Below are positions 33,788-43,400 of a stretch of DNA of 64,000 nucleotides, one piece after another. This stretch comes from Pseudideonella sakaiensis (lineage in GTDB: Bacteria > Pseudomonadota > Gammaproteobacteria > Burkholderiales > Burkholderiaceae_C). The stretch lies in NCBI RefSeq assembly GCF_001293525.1, contig NZ_BBYR01000065.1, positions 80,583 to 144,582 on the forward strand, given 5' to 3'. The number at the start of each line of letters is the position of its first letter. The stretch's first letter is position 1. A model generated the notes under the pieces. The model did not search any database. It was given only the letters and a program-made list of their open reading frames with translations, and was not told where the DNA came from. The translations under genes and the position numbers were made by a program.

Positions 33788-34393
33788 TCAGCGCGCGACC
33801 GGTGCCTTCGCCCAGGCCGCCAGTTCCAGCACGTCCTCGGCAAACATCTCGCCGGGGATCGGCGGGCGCAGCCGCCCCTGCCGGTCGACCACCGCGGTGA
33901 CCGGGATCACCTTGTCGACGCCCAGCCGCTCGCGCAGCGCCGGGCCCTGCATGGTCACCGGGAAGGTGTAGCGGTGCTGCGCAAGGTAGGCCCGCACCGT
34001 GGCCGGGTCCTTGTCGATCGACGCGCCGATCACGCGCAGGCGCTGCCCCGCGACGGCCTCGTGCAGCGCCTGCACGTGCGGGTTGTGCCGCCGGCAGAAC
34101 GGGCACCAGGTGGCGAAGACCACGACCACGGCCGCCATGTCGACCCAGTCGGCCGGACCCAGGCGGCGACCGTCGAGCAGCTCCAGTTCAGGCCAGCGGA
34201 AGGGGCCGGTGGCGGGCGGCGGGCCGTCCGCGGCGAGCCGGCCGCTGGCCAGCGTCGCGGCTGCGGCGGCCAGCAGGCGGCGGCGGCCGGCGAGGGGGGC
34301 CGCGGGGGCCGCGGGCGTCGGGCACGAGGGCGCGACGGCGGCCGGCGCGTGGGCGCCGCCAGGCGCGGTGCGGTGAAGACGACAGGCAGCCAT
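33788..34393 (-). CDS. TlpA/ResA-like exported thioredoxin-fold protein
   Basis: This 201-residue protein has an alanine-rich export segment following RRR near residue 37 (twin-arginine-like GRRRLLAAAAATLASG). A thioredoxin fold comes next with the redox motif WCPFC in VVVFATWCPFCRRHNP, and VIPVTAVVDRQGRL carries the cis-proline region. Such proteins reduce disulfides on cytochrome c or other periplasmic partners. It is divergent from two cytochrome c genes and shares a palindromic site with them, which fits a joint redox role. The true start could be later than 34393, near the basic residues. Confidence 0.75.
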   Translation of the reverse strand: MAACRLHRTAPGGAHAPAAVAPSCPTPAAPAAPLAGRRRLLAAAAATLASGRLAADGPPPATGPFRWPELELLDGRRLGPADWVDMAAVVVVFATWCPFCRRHNPHVQALHEAVAGQRLRVIGASIDKDPATVRAYLAQHRYTFPVTMQGPALRERLGVDKVIPVTAVVDRQGRLRPPIPGEMFAEDVLELAAWAKAPVAR

Positions 34394-34451
34394 GCGGCGA
34401 GGGTGCCACGCGCCCGGCGCCGCGGTGGCGGCGGGGGCATCGCGGCCGATC

Positions 34452-34469
34452 TATTCGAATGCACGAATA
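34452..34469. promoter_or_regulatory. ATTC-N8-GAAT palindrome in divergent promoter
   Basis: TATTCG (34452-34457) and CGAATA (34464-34469) form a perfect inverted repeat with a 6-bp centre, in the only AT-rich patch between the TlpA-like gene and the cytochrome c genes. The core reads ATTC-N8-GAAT, the form I recall for the operator of the ArsR-family persulfide sensor SqrR. An ArsR-family protein of sulfur-sensor type is encoded at 51721. The link is a hypothesis. Confidence 0.5.
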
Positions 34470-34581
34470 TAGTCAGGCGGCAGCGCGTGGCCGATCGGGG
34501 CGGACCCTGAGAAACTGTGAACGAGCCGGCCGCGGCGCGCCGCGAACCGCACCATGCCGGTGCAGCCCGCCCGGCGGTGGC

Positions 34582-35412
34582 ATGATCGTGCCCATGGCCC
34601 CCGTCCCTCCCTGCGACCGGCCGACACGGCCGGCCGCGTGTCACGCGCCGGCGCTGCGCCTGGCCTGGGTCGCCTCGCTGCTGCTGGCCTGCGCCGCGGC
34701 CATCGCCGCGCCCGCCACCCCGGCCGGTGCAGCGTCCACTGCAGGCACGCCCACGGCCTCCGGCGCCCGGCCGCCGGCCTCCGCGCCCGCACCGGACGAC
34801 ATGGCCGAGCGCATGCTCGCCTGCGCGGCGTGCCACGGGCGCGAGGGCCGCTCGACGCCGGAGGGCTACCACCCGCGCATCGCGGGCAAGCCGTCCGGCT
34901 ACCTGTTCCACCAGCTGCAGAACTTCCGCGAGCGGCGCCGGCTGAACGCCACGATGGCGCACTTCGTCGATCGCATGGACGACGCCTACCTGCGCGAGAT
35001 CGCCGGCTACTTTGCCGCGCTCGAGCTGCCCTATGCCCCCCCGCAGCCGGCCGACGCCACGCCGCAGGCGCTCGCGCTCGGCCGGCGCGTGGCGCTGGAG
35101 GGCGATCCGGCGCGCGGCGTGCCCGCCTGCACCGCCTGCCACGGCGCGGCGATGACCGGGGTCGCCCCGGCGATCCCCGGCCTGCTCGGCCTGCCGCGGG
35201 CCTACCTGGGCGCACAGCTGAGCGCGTGGCGTCAGGGCCGGCGCCGCGCACACGCGCCGGATTGCATGGCCGAGGTCGCGCGGCGGCTGAGCGACGAGCA
35301 GCTGGCGGCCGCCGCCGCCTGGCTGGCGGCCCAGCCCGTGCCGGCCGACGCGCGGCCCGCCTCCCGCCTCCCTGCGGCGCTGCCGCTGGCCTGCGGGGGG
35401 GTCGCGCCATGA
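34582..35412 (+). CDS. Exported di-heme cytochrome c
   Basis: Starting at ATG 34582 (or 34594) the product is about 276 residues with an export signal (LRLAWVASLLLACAAAIAAP) and an alanine/proline linker. Two class I cytochrome c domains follow with CAACH and CTACH heme motifs, an arrangement like cytochrome c4. GYLFHQLQNFRERRR and YLGAQLSAWRQGRRR are the paired distal segments seen in that family. The stop overlaps the start of the next cytochrome by 4 bp. Upstream in-frame codons to 34459 overlap the palindrome and are unlikely to be translated. Confidence 0.85.
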   Translation: MIVPMAPVPPCDRPTRPAACHAPALRLAWVASLLLACAAAIAAPATPAGAASTAGTPTASGARPPASAPAPDDMAERMLACAACHGREGRSTPEGYHPRIAGKPSGYLFHQLQNFRERRRLNATMAHFVDRMDDAYLREIAGYFAALELPYAPPQPADATPQALALGRRVALEGDPARGVPACTACHGAAMTGVAPAIPGLLGLPRAYLGAQLSAWRQGRRRAHAPDCMAEVARRLSDEQLAAAAAWLAAQPVPADARPASRLPAALPLACGGVAP

Positions 35413-36764
35413 GCCTGCCGGGCCGCCCCCAGGGCGAATACCGGCACGCGCAGCGCCGTCCCGTGACCGGGCCGGCCCGCCGCCGGATCCAGGTCGCCGC
35501 GCTGGCACTGGCCGTGCTGGCAGCTGTCGCGCTCGGCGTCGCGCTGCTGCGCGAGCTGCGGGGCCCGGCGCCGGCGGCCGCAGCGCCCTTGCCCGTCGGC
35601 GCGCCCGACCCCGCGGCGGTTGCGCGCGGCGCCTACCTGGCCCGCGCAGGCAACTGCGGCGGCTGCCACAGCGCACCCGGCGGCGCCGAGATGGCGGGCG
35701 GCCGGGGCATCGACACGCCGTTCGGAACCGTCTATGCCGGCAACCTCACGCCCGACCCCGAGACCGGTCTCGGCGGCTGGAGCGCCGAGGACTTCTGGCG
35801 GGCCCTGCACCACGGGCGCTCGCGCGACGGCCGGCTGCTGGTGCCGGTGTTCCCCTACCCCGAGTACACCCGGGTGCGGCGCGCCGATGCCGACGACCTG
35901 TACGCCTACCTGCGCAGCCTGCCGGCCGTGCGGCAGTCGGCCCCGGCGCACACGCTGCGCTTTCCCTTCGACACACCGCTGGCGCTGGCGGCGTGGCGCC
36001 TGCTCTATTTCACGCCGGGCGAGCAGGCCGACGATCCGGCGCGCGATGCGGCCTGGAACCGCGGACGCTACCTGGTGCGCGGCCTGGGCCACTGCGGCGC
36101 CTGCCACACGCCGCGCAACGCGCTCGGCGGGCCGCGCGATGCGGACGAGTTCGGCGGCGGGCCGATCCCGATGCAGCGCTGGATCGCGCCGTCGCTGGCC
36201 TCGGCCGCCGAGGCCGGCGTCGCCGACTGGTCCGACGACGAGGTGGTGGCGCTGCTGCAGACGGGCCGTTCGGCGCGCGGCATCGTGACCGGCCCGATGG
36301 CCGAGGTGGTCTTCCACTCGACCCAGCACCTGCGCGACGAAGACCTGCGTGCGATGGCCCGCTACCTGCGCACCCTGGCGCCGGCGGGCGGCGCGGCCCC
36401 GCGCAGCGTGGCGATGACCGCGCCCCCGCCCGGGCCGGCGCCGGCCGAGGGCCCGGGGGCCCGCCTGTACGCCCGCCATTGCGCCGACTGCCACGGTGAC
36501 CGCGGCCAGGGCCGCGCGGGGGCCTACCCGGCGCTGGCAGGCAACCGCACGGTGACGCTGGACTCGCCGGTGAACCTGCTGCGCACGGTGCTGCTCGGCG
36601 GCTTCGGCCCGGTCACCGCGGGCAACCCGCGGCCCTACGGCATGCCACCCTACGCGGGTCGGCTGAACGACGAGGAGCTGGCGGCGCTGGCGACCTACCT
36701 GCGCCAGGCCTGGGGCCATGCCGCGCCGCCCGTGAGCGCGCTGGACGTGCTGGCCGCCCGCTGA
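35409..36764 (+). CDS. Tri-heme cytochrome c, dehydrogenase-subunit type
   Basis: The 451-residue protein has an N-terminal membrane anchor near residues 27-48 and three CxxCH motifs: CGGCH, CGACH and CADCH. TPFGTVYAGNLTPDPETGLG and the ALHHGRSRDG segment are typical of the cytochrome c subunits of membrane alcohol, gluconate or aldehyde dehydrogenases, which pass electrons to ubiquinone or an oxidase. No dehydrogenase subunit is encoded nearby, so its donor is unknown. It is translationally coupled (ATGA) to the di-heme cytochrome. Confidence 0.88.
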   Translation: MSLPGRPQGEYRHAQRRPVTGPARRRIQVAALALAVLAAVALGVALLRELRGPAPAAAAPLPVGAPDPAAVARGAYLARAGNCGGCHSAPGGAEMAGGRGIDTPFGTVYAGNLTPDPETGLGGWSAEDFWRALHHGRSRDGRLLVPVFPYPEYTRVRRADADDLYAYLRSLPAVRQSAPAHTLRFPFDTPLALAAWRLLYFTPGEQADDPARDAAWNRGRYLVRGLGHCGACHTPRNALGGPRDADEFGGGPIPMQRWIAPSLASAAEAGVADWSDDEVVALLQTGRSARGIVTGPMAEVVFHSTQHLRDEDLRAMARYLRTLAPAGGAAPRSVAMTAPPPGPAPAEGPGARLYARHCADCHGDRGQGRAGAYPALAGNRTVTLDSPVNLLRTVLLGGFGPVTAGNPRPYGMPPYAGRLNDEELAALATYLRQAWGHAAPPVSALDVLAAR

Positions 36765-36845
36765 CGGACGGCCGCGCCCGGCATCGGCCCTTCCGGCCGG
36801 CGGGCCGGGTGCCCGTGCGCCGAGGGCGTCCTTAGAATCGTGGCC

Positions 36846-37220
36846 ATGCCCCGCCGGCTCCTCGCCCTGCTGCTCGCGCTGTTGCTGCTGTGGTCCGGCG
36901 CCAGCTCGCACGAGCGGCTCGCGCCGCTCGGCACGGCCGCGCTGGCCTGCGCCGGGGTACCGGCGCTCGTGCCGGAGACGCTGGCGTCCGCGCCGGTCGA
37001 TGCGCGCGGCAGCGGCAGCCTCGACGAGCACCACCTGGACGACCGCCTGACCCCGATGTCGGCGGACGCGGGCGTGGACGGGCCGGCGCTGCCGTCGCGC
37101 GTCGCGCCGCTGGACGCCGCGCCACCTGTCGCCGGCCGCTGGTCCACCCGACCCACCCTGGCCCCGCCGGACGCGCCGACCCACGGCCCGCGCCGCCCTC
37201 CGCGGCTGCACTCGGCCTGA
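36846..37220 (+). CDS. Small exported protein of unknown function
   Basis: From ATG 36846 this 124-residue product has a strong signal-like start (RRLLALLLALLLLWSGASS) followed by an acidic, proline-rich region without recognised motifs. A GTG at 36840 is an alternative start. TAGAAT at 36833-36838 is only 7 bp before the ATG; an initiation point that close would imply a very short leader. It lies 134 bp before the CNNM gene. The coding call rests on the signal sequence and the open frame, so it is tentative. Confidence 0.45.
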   Translation: MPRRLLALLLALLLLWSGASSHERLAPLGTAALACAGVPALVPETLASAPVDARGSGSLDEHHLDDRLTPMSADAGVDGPALPSRVAPLDAAPPVAGRWSTRPTLAPPDAPTHGPRRPPRLHSA

Positions 37221-37354
37221 GCGCCCCCGGGCACGCCGCCCGGAATCGCTGGGCGCCCGTGCGCTCCGGCGCACCCGACCCCCGGCGCCGCCCCCCGACC
37301 GGCGGACCGCGGCCCGGGCCCCGGCAGCCCCGCTGCCGACCTCGTGCACCCTCC

Positions 37355-38680
37355 ATGGAACTCCTCCTGCTGCTTGCCCTCGTCCTGCTCAACGGCGCGT
37401 TCGCGCTGTCGGAGATCGCGCTGGTCACGGCGCGCCGCGCCCGGCTGCAGTCGCTCGTCGATGCCGGCGACCGCGCAGCGCGCGCCGCGCTGCGCCTGGG
37501 CGAAGACCCGACGCGCTTCCTGTCCACCATCCAGATCGGCATCACCTCGATCGGCGTGCTGAACGGCATCGTCGGCGAGGCGGCCTTCGCCGAGCCGCTC
37601 GCGGCGTGGCTGGTGTCGCTCGGCCTGCCGGCCACCGCCAGCGGCTATGCCGCCACCGCGGGCGTGGTGCTGGTGATCACCTACGCGTCGATCGTGCTCG
37701 GCGAGCTGGTGCCGAAGCGCCTCGGCCAGACCCACCCGGAAACGCTGGCGCGCCTGGTCGCGCGCCCGATCGACCTGCTCGCCCGCGCGACCCAGCCCTT
37801 CGTGCGCCTGCTGTCGGTCTCCACGGTCGCGCTGCTGCGCCTGCTCGGCGTGCGCGACGGCCCGGCCGCCACCGTCACCGCGGAGGAGATCCAGGCCGTG
37901 CTGGCGGAGGGCACCGCGGCCGGCGTGATCGAACGCCACGAGCACGCCATGGTGCGCAACGTGTTCCGCCTCGACGAGCGCCTGATCTCCTCGCTGATGG
38001 TGCCGCGCGCCGACGTGGTCGTGCTGGACGTGGACGCGCCCTTCGACACGGTGCTGGCGCGGATCGAGGCCAGCGAGCACGCCCGCTTCCCGGTCGTGCG
38101 CGGCGGGCTCGACCAGGTGCTCGGCGTGCTCAACGCCCGCCAGTGGCTGTCGCAGGCCCTGCGCGGCGGCGAGCGCCGGCTCGACGCGGCCGCGCTGCAG
38201 GCCCCGCTGGTGGTGCCGGAGACCCTGACGGGCATGGAGCTGCTCGACGCCTTCCGCGAACAGCACGTGCCCATGGCCTTCGTGATCGACGAGTACGGCC
38301 AGGTCCAGGGCATCGTGACCCTGCAGGACCTGGTGGAGGCGATCACCGGCGAGTTCCGGGGCCGCGACCCGCGCGACGCCTGGGCGGTGCCGCGCGAGGA
38401 CGGCAGCTGGCTGCTCGACGGCCACATCCCGGTGCCCGAGCTGAAGGACTGCCTCGGCCTGCAGCGCGTGCCGGAGGAGGAACGCGGCCGCTACCACACG
38501 CTGGCCGGCATGCTGATGCTGCTCACCGGCCGGCTGCCGGCGGTGGCGGAAGCGGTGATCTGGGAGGGCTGGCGCCTGGAGGTGGTCGACCGCGACGGCA
38601 AGACCATCGACAAGGTATTGGCGACGCGGCTGCCGGCGCCGGACGTGCCCGCCGGCGATCCGCCCGGGGTGCCGCGATGA
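37355..38680 (+). CDS. CNNM/HlyC-CorC-family membrane protein with CBS pair
   Basis: The 441-residue protein has an N-terminal DUF21/CNNM membrane domain (about 1-190; helices near 2-20, 65-85, 95-120) with NGAFALSEIALVTARRARLQ and YASIVLGELVPKRLG. A tandem CBS module (about 205-345) contains MVPRADVVVLD and VPMAFVIDEYGQVQGIVTLQ, and a C-terminal CorC/HlyC domain ends the protein. Members are linked to Mg2+ or Co2+ efflux and homeostasis; older names call them hemolysin-like. Its stop overlaps the next lipoprotein gene by 4 bp. Confidence 0.9.
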   Translation: MELLLLLALVLLNGAFALSEIALVTARRARLQSLVDAGDRAARAALRLGEDPTRFLSTIQIGITSIGVLNGIVGEAAFAEPLAAWLVSLGLPATASGYAATAGVVLVITYASIVLGELVPKRLGQTHPETLARLVARPIDLLARATQPFVRLLSVSTVALLRLLGVRDGPAATVTAEEIQAVLAEGTAAGVIERHEHAMVRNVFRLDERLISSLMVPRADVVVLDVDAPFDTVLARIEASEHARFPVVRGGLDQVLGVLNARQWLSQALRGGERRLDAAALQAPLVVPETLTGMELLDAFREQHVPMAFVIDEYGQVQGIVTLQDLVEAITGEFRGRDPRDAWAVPREDGSWLLDGHIPVPELKDCLGLQRVPEEERGRYHTLAGMLMLLTGRLPAVAEAVIWEGWRLEVVDRDGKTIDKVLATRLPAPDVPAGDPPGVPR

Positions 38681-39276
38681 GGGCCGCGCGGCGCAGCGGC
38701 CGGCGGCGCGCACCGGCGCTGGCCCTGCTCGCGCTGGCCGCAGCGGGCGTCGGCTGCATGGACGGCTACCCGACCGAGGACGTGCCGCGCCGCGCCGCGG
38801 CCCAGATGAGCCAGCAGGAACGCCTGGACGGCCTGAACGCGCTGGGCCGTGCGCCGCACCTGGCGCAGCGCTGGCGCTATGCGCTCGGCGCGGGTTGCGC
38901 GCTGCAGCTGGAGCTGGGCGACGGCGGCCGCCGCGAACGCCGGGCGCTCGCGCTGCAGGGCGCGGAGATCCGCACCCGCGTCGACGGCGCAAGCGGCTGG
39001 CACGAGGTGACGCTGCGCCCCGCGCAGCCGCTGCGCCCGTCGACCGCGGGCGCGGCCGGCGCGATGGCCGAGGCCGAGGCCGAGGCCGATGCGGATGCCC
39101 GCCACACGGTGCTGGCCACGCCGAAGTGGACCGACGCGGTGCAGGCCCACGGCCTGCTGACCCACCTCGAGCATGGCTGCGGCGCCGCGGGTGCGCCCCG
39201 CCCGCCCGCGGGAGCGCCCGGGGACACGTCGGCACCGCAGGGCGGCGCGGACGCCGGCGCCGGCCGCTCAGGCTAG
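38677..39276 (+). CDS. Lipoprotein of unknown function
   Basis: The ATG at 38677 lies in the CNNM stop codon (ATGA). The 199-residue product has a lipoprotein signal with the lipobox in AAGVGC near residue 25, then a compact region with LAQRWRYALGAGCALQLELG and a run of Ala/Glu/Asp pairs near residue 130. No known domain was recognised. Coupling to the CNNM transporter suggests a shared envelope role, by inference only. Confidence 0.7.
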   Translation: MRAARRSGRRRAPALALLALAAAGVGCMDGYPTEDVPRRAAAQMSQQERLDGLNALGRAPHLAQRWRYALGAGCALQLELGDGGRRERRALALQGAEIRTRVDGASGWHEVTLRPAQPLRPSTAGAAGAMAEAEAEADADARHTVLATPKWTDAVQAHGLLTHLEHGCGAAGAPRPPAGAPGDTSAPQGGADAGAGRSG

Positions 39277-39343
39277 GATGACCGGGCCAGCCACCGGCCC
39301 GGCCCCCACTCGGCTCCCCTCCCGCGCCACGAAAGGACCCCGC

Positions 39344-40234
39344 ATGCCTCTGCCCGCCCGCCTCGTCCCCGCCCTGCTCGCCGTCGCCGCCGGCGCGGCC
39401 CAGGCCCAGGTCCCGCCCACCCTCGACAAGGTCAAGGCCGCCGGCAGCATCACGGTGGCCTACCGCGAGTCCTCGATCCCGTTCTCCTACCTGGGCGCCG
39501 ACGGCAAGCCGGTCGGCTTCGGCTGGGAGATCTGCGGCAAGGTGGTCGACCAGGTGCGCCGCGCCACCGGACTGCCCGGCCTGAAGGTCGAGACCCAGGC
39601 CGTCACGTCGCAGAACCGCATCCCGCTGCTGCAGAACGGCACCATCGACATCGAGTGCGGCTCGACCACCAACAACAGCGACCGCGGCAAGCAGGTCGCC
39701 TTCGCGATCAACTACTTCTACACCGGCACGCGGCTGCTGGTGAAAGCCGATTCGGGCATCAAGACGCTGGCCGACCTGAAGGGCCGCAAGGTGGTCTCGA
39801 CCACCGGCACCACGAACTACCAGGTGCTGCGCAAGGCCAACGGCGACCAGAAGCTGGACTTCGAACTGCTGGGCGCCAAGGACCACGCCGAGTCGGCGCT
39901 GATGGTGCAGACCGGCCGCGCCGACGCCTTCGGCATGGACGACATCCTGCTCTACGGCCTGCGCGCCAGCGCGCAGAACCCGGCCGAGCTGGCGGTGGTC
40001 GGCGAGGCGCTGCAGGTCGAGCCCTACGCGATCATGGTCCGCAAGGACGACCCGGCCTTCAAGAAGCTGGTCGACGACACGCTGACCGCGCTGATCAAGT
40101 CCGGCGAGTTCGAGACGCTGTACCGCAAGTGGTTCCAGTCGCCGATCCCGCCGAAGAACATCAACCTGAACGCGCCGATGAGCCGCGAGCTGGCCGACAA
40201 CCTGAAGGCACTGTCGGACAAGCCGGCCCTCTGA
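39344..40234 (+). CDS. Periplasmic amino-acid binding protein (GltI/AatJ-like)
   Basis: This 296-residue protein has GAAAGGA before its ATG and a signal peptide ending at AQAQ. The family 3 solute-binding pattern follows: GSITVAYRESSIPFSYLG, IDIECGSTTNNSDR, VSTTGTTNYQVLRKAN, FGMDDILLYG and the late KWFQSPIPPKNINLN that is typical of glutamate/aspartate-type proteins. No permease or ATPase is adjacent, so it is an orphan component. It precedes the Amt-GGDEF-EAL gene by 225 bp; whether the two nitrogen-related genes act together is unknown. Confidence 0.9.
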   Translation: MPLPARLVPALLAVAAGAAQAQVPPTLDKVKAAGSITVAYRESSIPFSYLGADGKPVGFGWEICGKVVDQVRRATGLPGLKVETQAVTSQNRIPLLQNGTIDIECGSTTNNSDRGKQVAFAINYFYTGTRLLVKADSGIKTLADLKGRKVVSTTGTTNYQVLRKANGDQKLDFELLGAKDHAESALMVQTGRADAFGMDDILLYGLRASAQNPAELAVVGEALQVEPYAIMVRKDDPAFKKLVDDTLTALIKSGEFETLYRKWFQSPIPPKNINLNAPMSRELADNLKALSDKPAL

Positions 40235-40459
40235 CGGCCTGGCGCGCGCCCGGCCGGCCGGCGGCCGGCGGGCACGCGCCACGGCGGACCCGCCGCGGCC
40301 GGGACGGCCCCGGCGGCCCGCCTCCCTGCGCTGGGGCGGCGCGCACTGCTTCGGCGCGCGCCCGCGCCGCGGCGCCGCCGCGACGAACGGGCCGACCGGC
40401 CGCAGCCGGCGCGGCTGCGCCACGTCGGTGCATGCAGGTCGCCCGAAGCTTGCAAGTCC

Positions 40460-43400
40460 GTGGGCATTCCGCTGCCCGGCCCGCCGCCGTTCCGGGCCCG
40501 TCCTGCCCCGACCGCGGCCCCGCCGCCCGTTCCCACCGTGCCTTCCGCCCTGCCCAGCGCCGTCGACCAGCTCTGGATCGTCGTCTGCGCCGCCCTCGTC
40601 TTCGTGATGCAGGCCGGCTTCCTCTGCCTCGAGTCGGGCCTCACGCGGCAGAAGAACTCGATCAACGTGGCGGTGAAGAACGTGGCCGACTTCGCCGTCG
40701 CCACGGTGGCCTACTGGCTGGTCGGCTTCGGCCTGATGTTCGGCGCCGGCAGCACCGGCTGGTTCGGCGAGGGCCTGTTCGGCCTGGCCGGAGAGATCCC
40801 GGACGATGCCGGCGTGCAGTGCTTCCTGCTGTTCCAGCTGATGTTCTGCGCCACCGCCACCACCATCGTGTCGGGCGCGGTGGCCGAGCGCATGCGCTTT
40901 CCCGTCTACCTCGGCGTGGCGCTGCTGGTGTCGGTGGCGATCTACCCGGTGTTCGGGCACTGGGCCTGGGGCGGCGCCTGGGGGCTGGCCGCGCCCGGCT
41001 GGCTGGCACGCCTGGGATTCGTCGACTTCGCCGGATCGACCGTGGTGCACAGCGTGGGCGGCTGGGTGGCGCTGGTGGCGGTGTGGCGGCTCGGGCCGCG
41101 CGAGGGGCGCTTCGTCGCCGGCGAGCCGCCGCGCGCCATCCCCGCGAGCAACCTGCCGCTGGCGATGCTGGGGGCGCTGCTGCTCGCCTTCGGCTGGCTC
41201 GGCTTCAACGGCGGCAGCACGCTGGCGCTGGACCGCCGCGTGCCGGCCGTGCTGGTGCACACCGTGCTGGCCGCGGCCGCCGGCTGCGTCACCGGCATGC
41301 TGCTCACCCGCTGGCGCGCCGGGCACTGGGACGTGATGGGCGTGATCAACGGGCTGCTGGCGGGCCTGGTCGCGGTGACGGCCGGGGCGCATGCGCTCCA
41401 CCCGCTGCAGGCGCTGCTGGTCGGCGCCGTCGGGGCCGGCGTGATGGTGGCGGCGGAGGCGGCGCTGCTGCGCGCCCGGCTGGACGACGCCGTGGGGGCG
41501 ATCCCCGCGCACCTGGCGGCCGGGGTCTGGGGGACGCTCGCGGTCGGCCTGTTCGGCGACCCCGCGCTGCTGGGCACCGGCCTCGGGCGCCTGGAACAGG
41601 TCGGCGTGCAGCTGCTGGGGATCGTGGCCTGCGCCGCGTGGTGCACGGGCGCCACCCTGCTCGTGCTGCGGCTGTGGGGGCCGGGCGCGGGGCTGCGCAT
41701 CGGCATGGCCGACGAGCGGCGCGGCATGAACGTGGCCGAGCACGGCGCCCGCACCGACCTGGTCGAGCTGCTCGAGGCCATGGAAGCCCAGCGCCAGAGC
41801 GGCGACCTGCGCCGGCGCGTGCCGGAGGAGCCCTTCACCGAGGTGGGCCAGATCGCCCAGGCCTACAACCGCGTGATGGCGGCGCTGGAGCGCTCCACGC
41901 AGCAGACCCTCGCGATCCTGCGCGACATGCGCGACGGCCTCGTCACCTTCACCCGCGAGGGCCTGGTGACCAGCCTGAACCCCGGTGCCGAGAGCCTGCT
42001 CGGCCTGGCCGCGGCCGACGGCCTCGGCCAGCCGCTGCCCGAGGTGCTGCGGCGTGCCGGCGTGGCGCAGCCGCCCGATGCCCAGCGGCTGCGCTCGGCC
42101 GCGGGGCCGCTGGAGCTGCGGCTGCTGCGTCCCGGGGCGCGGCGCACCTGGTACGAGCTGAACGTCAGCGAGGCCGTGGGCGCGGACGGCGAGGCGCGCT
42201 ACACCGCCACGCTGCGCGACACCAGCGAGCGCAAGCAGGTGGAGGCGGAGCTGCAGCGCGAGCGCGACTTCGCGCAGGTCACGCTGGCCTCGATCGCCAA
42301 TGGCGTGATCACCACCGACGAGGCCGGGATGATCCAGTACATCAACCCGGTCGCCGCGACGCTGACCGGCTGGCCGGCGCACCAGGCGCGCGGCCTGCCG
42401 GTGACCACCGTCTACCGCCTGGTCGATGCCGCGAACCAGCAGGAGCTGCCGCATCCGGTGCGCGCGGTGCTGCGCCACGCGCAGGTGATGGCCCACCACG
42501 AGCACGCGCTGCTGCGGCGCCGCGACGGCAGCAGCGTGCCGGTGCACGACACCGCGGCACCGATCCGCTCGCGCGACGGCTTCCTGATCGGCGCGGTGCT
42601 GGTCTTCCACGACGTCACCGTGACGCTGAACCTCGCGCGCGAGCTGTCCCACCAGGCCGCGCACGATGCGCTCACCGGCGTGCCGAACCGGCGCGAGTTC
42701 GAGCGCCGGCTCGAGGAGCTGCTGGCGCAGACGGCCGCGGCTCCGTCGGCCGTCTGCTACCTCGACCTGGACCAGTTCAAGGTGGTCAACGACACCTGCG
42801 GCCACGTCGCGGGCGACGAGCTGCTGCGCCAGGTCACCCAGCTGCTGCGCCAGGGCCTGCGCGCCGACGACACGCTGGCGCGGCTCGGCGGCGACGAGTT
42901 CGGCATGATCCTGCGCAACTGCCCGCTCGACGTGGCGCACCAGATCGCCGAGCGCGCGCGCGAGGCCATCGCCGACTTCCGCTTCGCGTGGGAAGGCAAG
43001 GCCTTCGCGATCGGCGTGTCGATCGGCATCGTGCAGCCCACGCCGGGCAGCGACCTCGGCACGCTGCTGGCCGCCGCCGACGCCGCCTGCTACGCGGCGA
43101 AGGAGGGCGGGCGCAACCGGGTGCACGTCTACCAGCCGGACGACCGCGAGGTGCTCAGCCAGCGCGGCCAGATGCAGTGGGTGGCACGCCTGCAGGCCGC
43201 GCTGGACGAAGACCGGCTGCGCCTGTACGTGCAGCCGGTGGTGCCGCTGCAGGCCGAGGCCGGCACCCTGCCGCACCACGAGATCCTGGTGCGCCTGGAG
43301 GAGGACGGGCAGATCGTGCTGCCGGGCGCCTTCCTGCCGGCGGCCGAGCGCTACGGGCTGATGCCGCGCATCGACCAGTGGGTGGTGAACAACACCCTCG

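Noticed and set aside
34459..34581. An N-terminal extension of the di-heme cytochrome
   Set aside because: It would start within the palindromic promoter site and place a long basic, cysteine-containing leader before a normal signal peptide.
40235..40459. A GC-rich imperfect inverted repeat after the amino-acid binding protein gene
   Set aside because: It could be a terminator, but the arms have several mismatches, there is no T run, and such pairing is common by chance in this composition.
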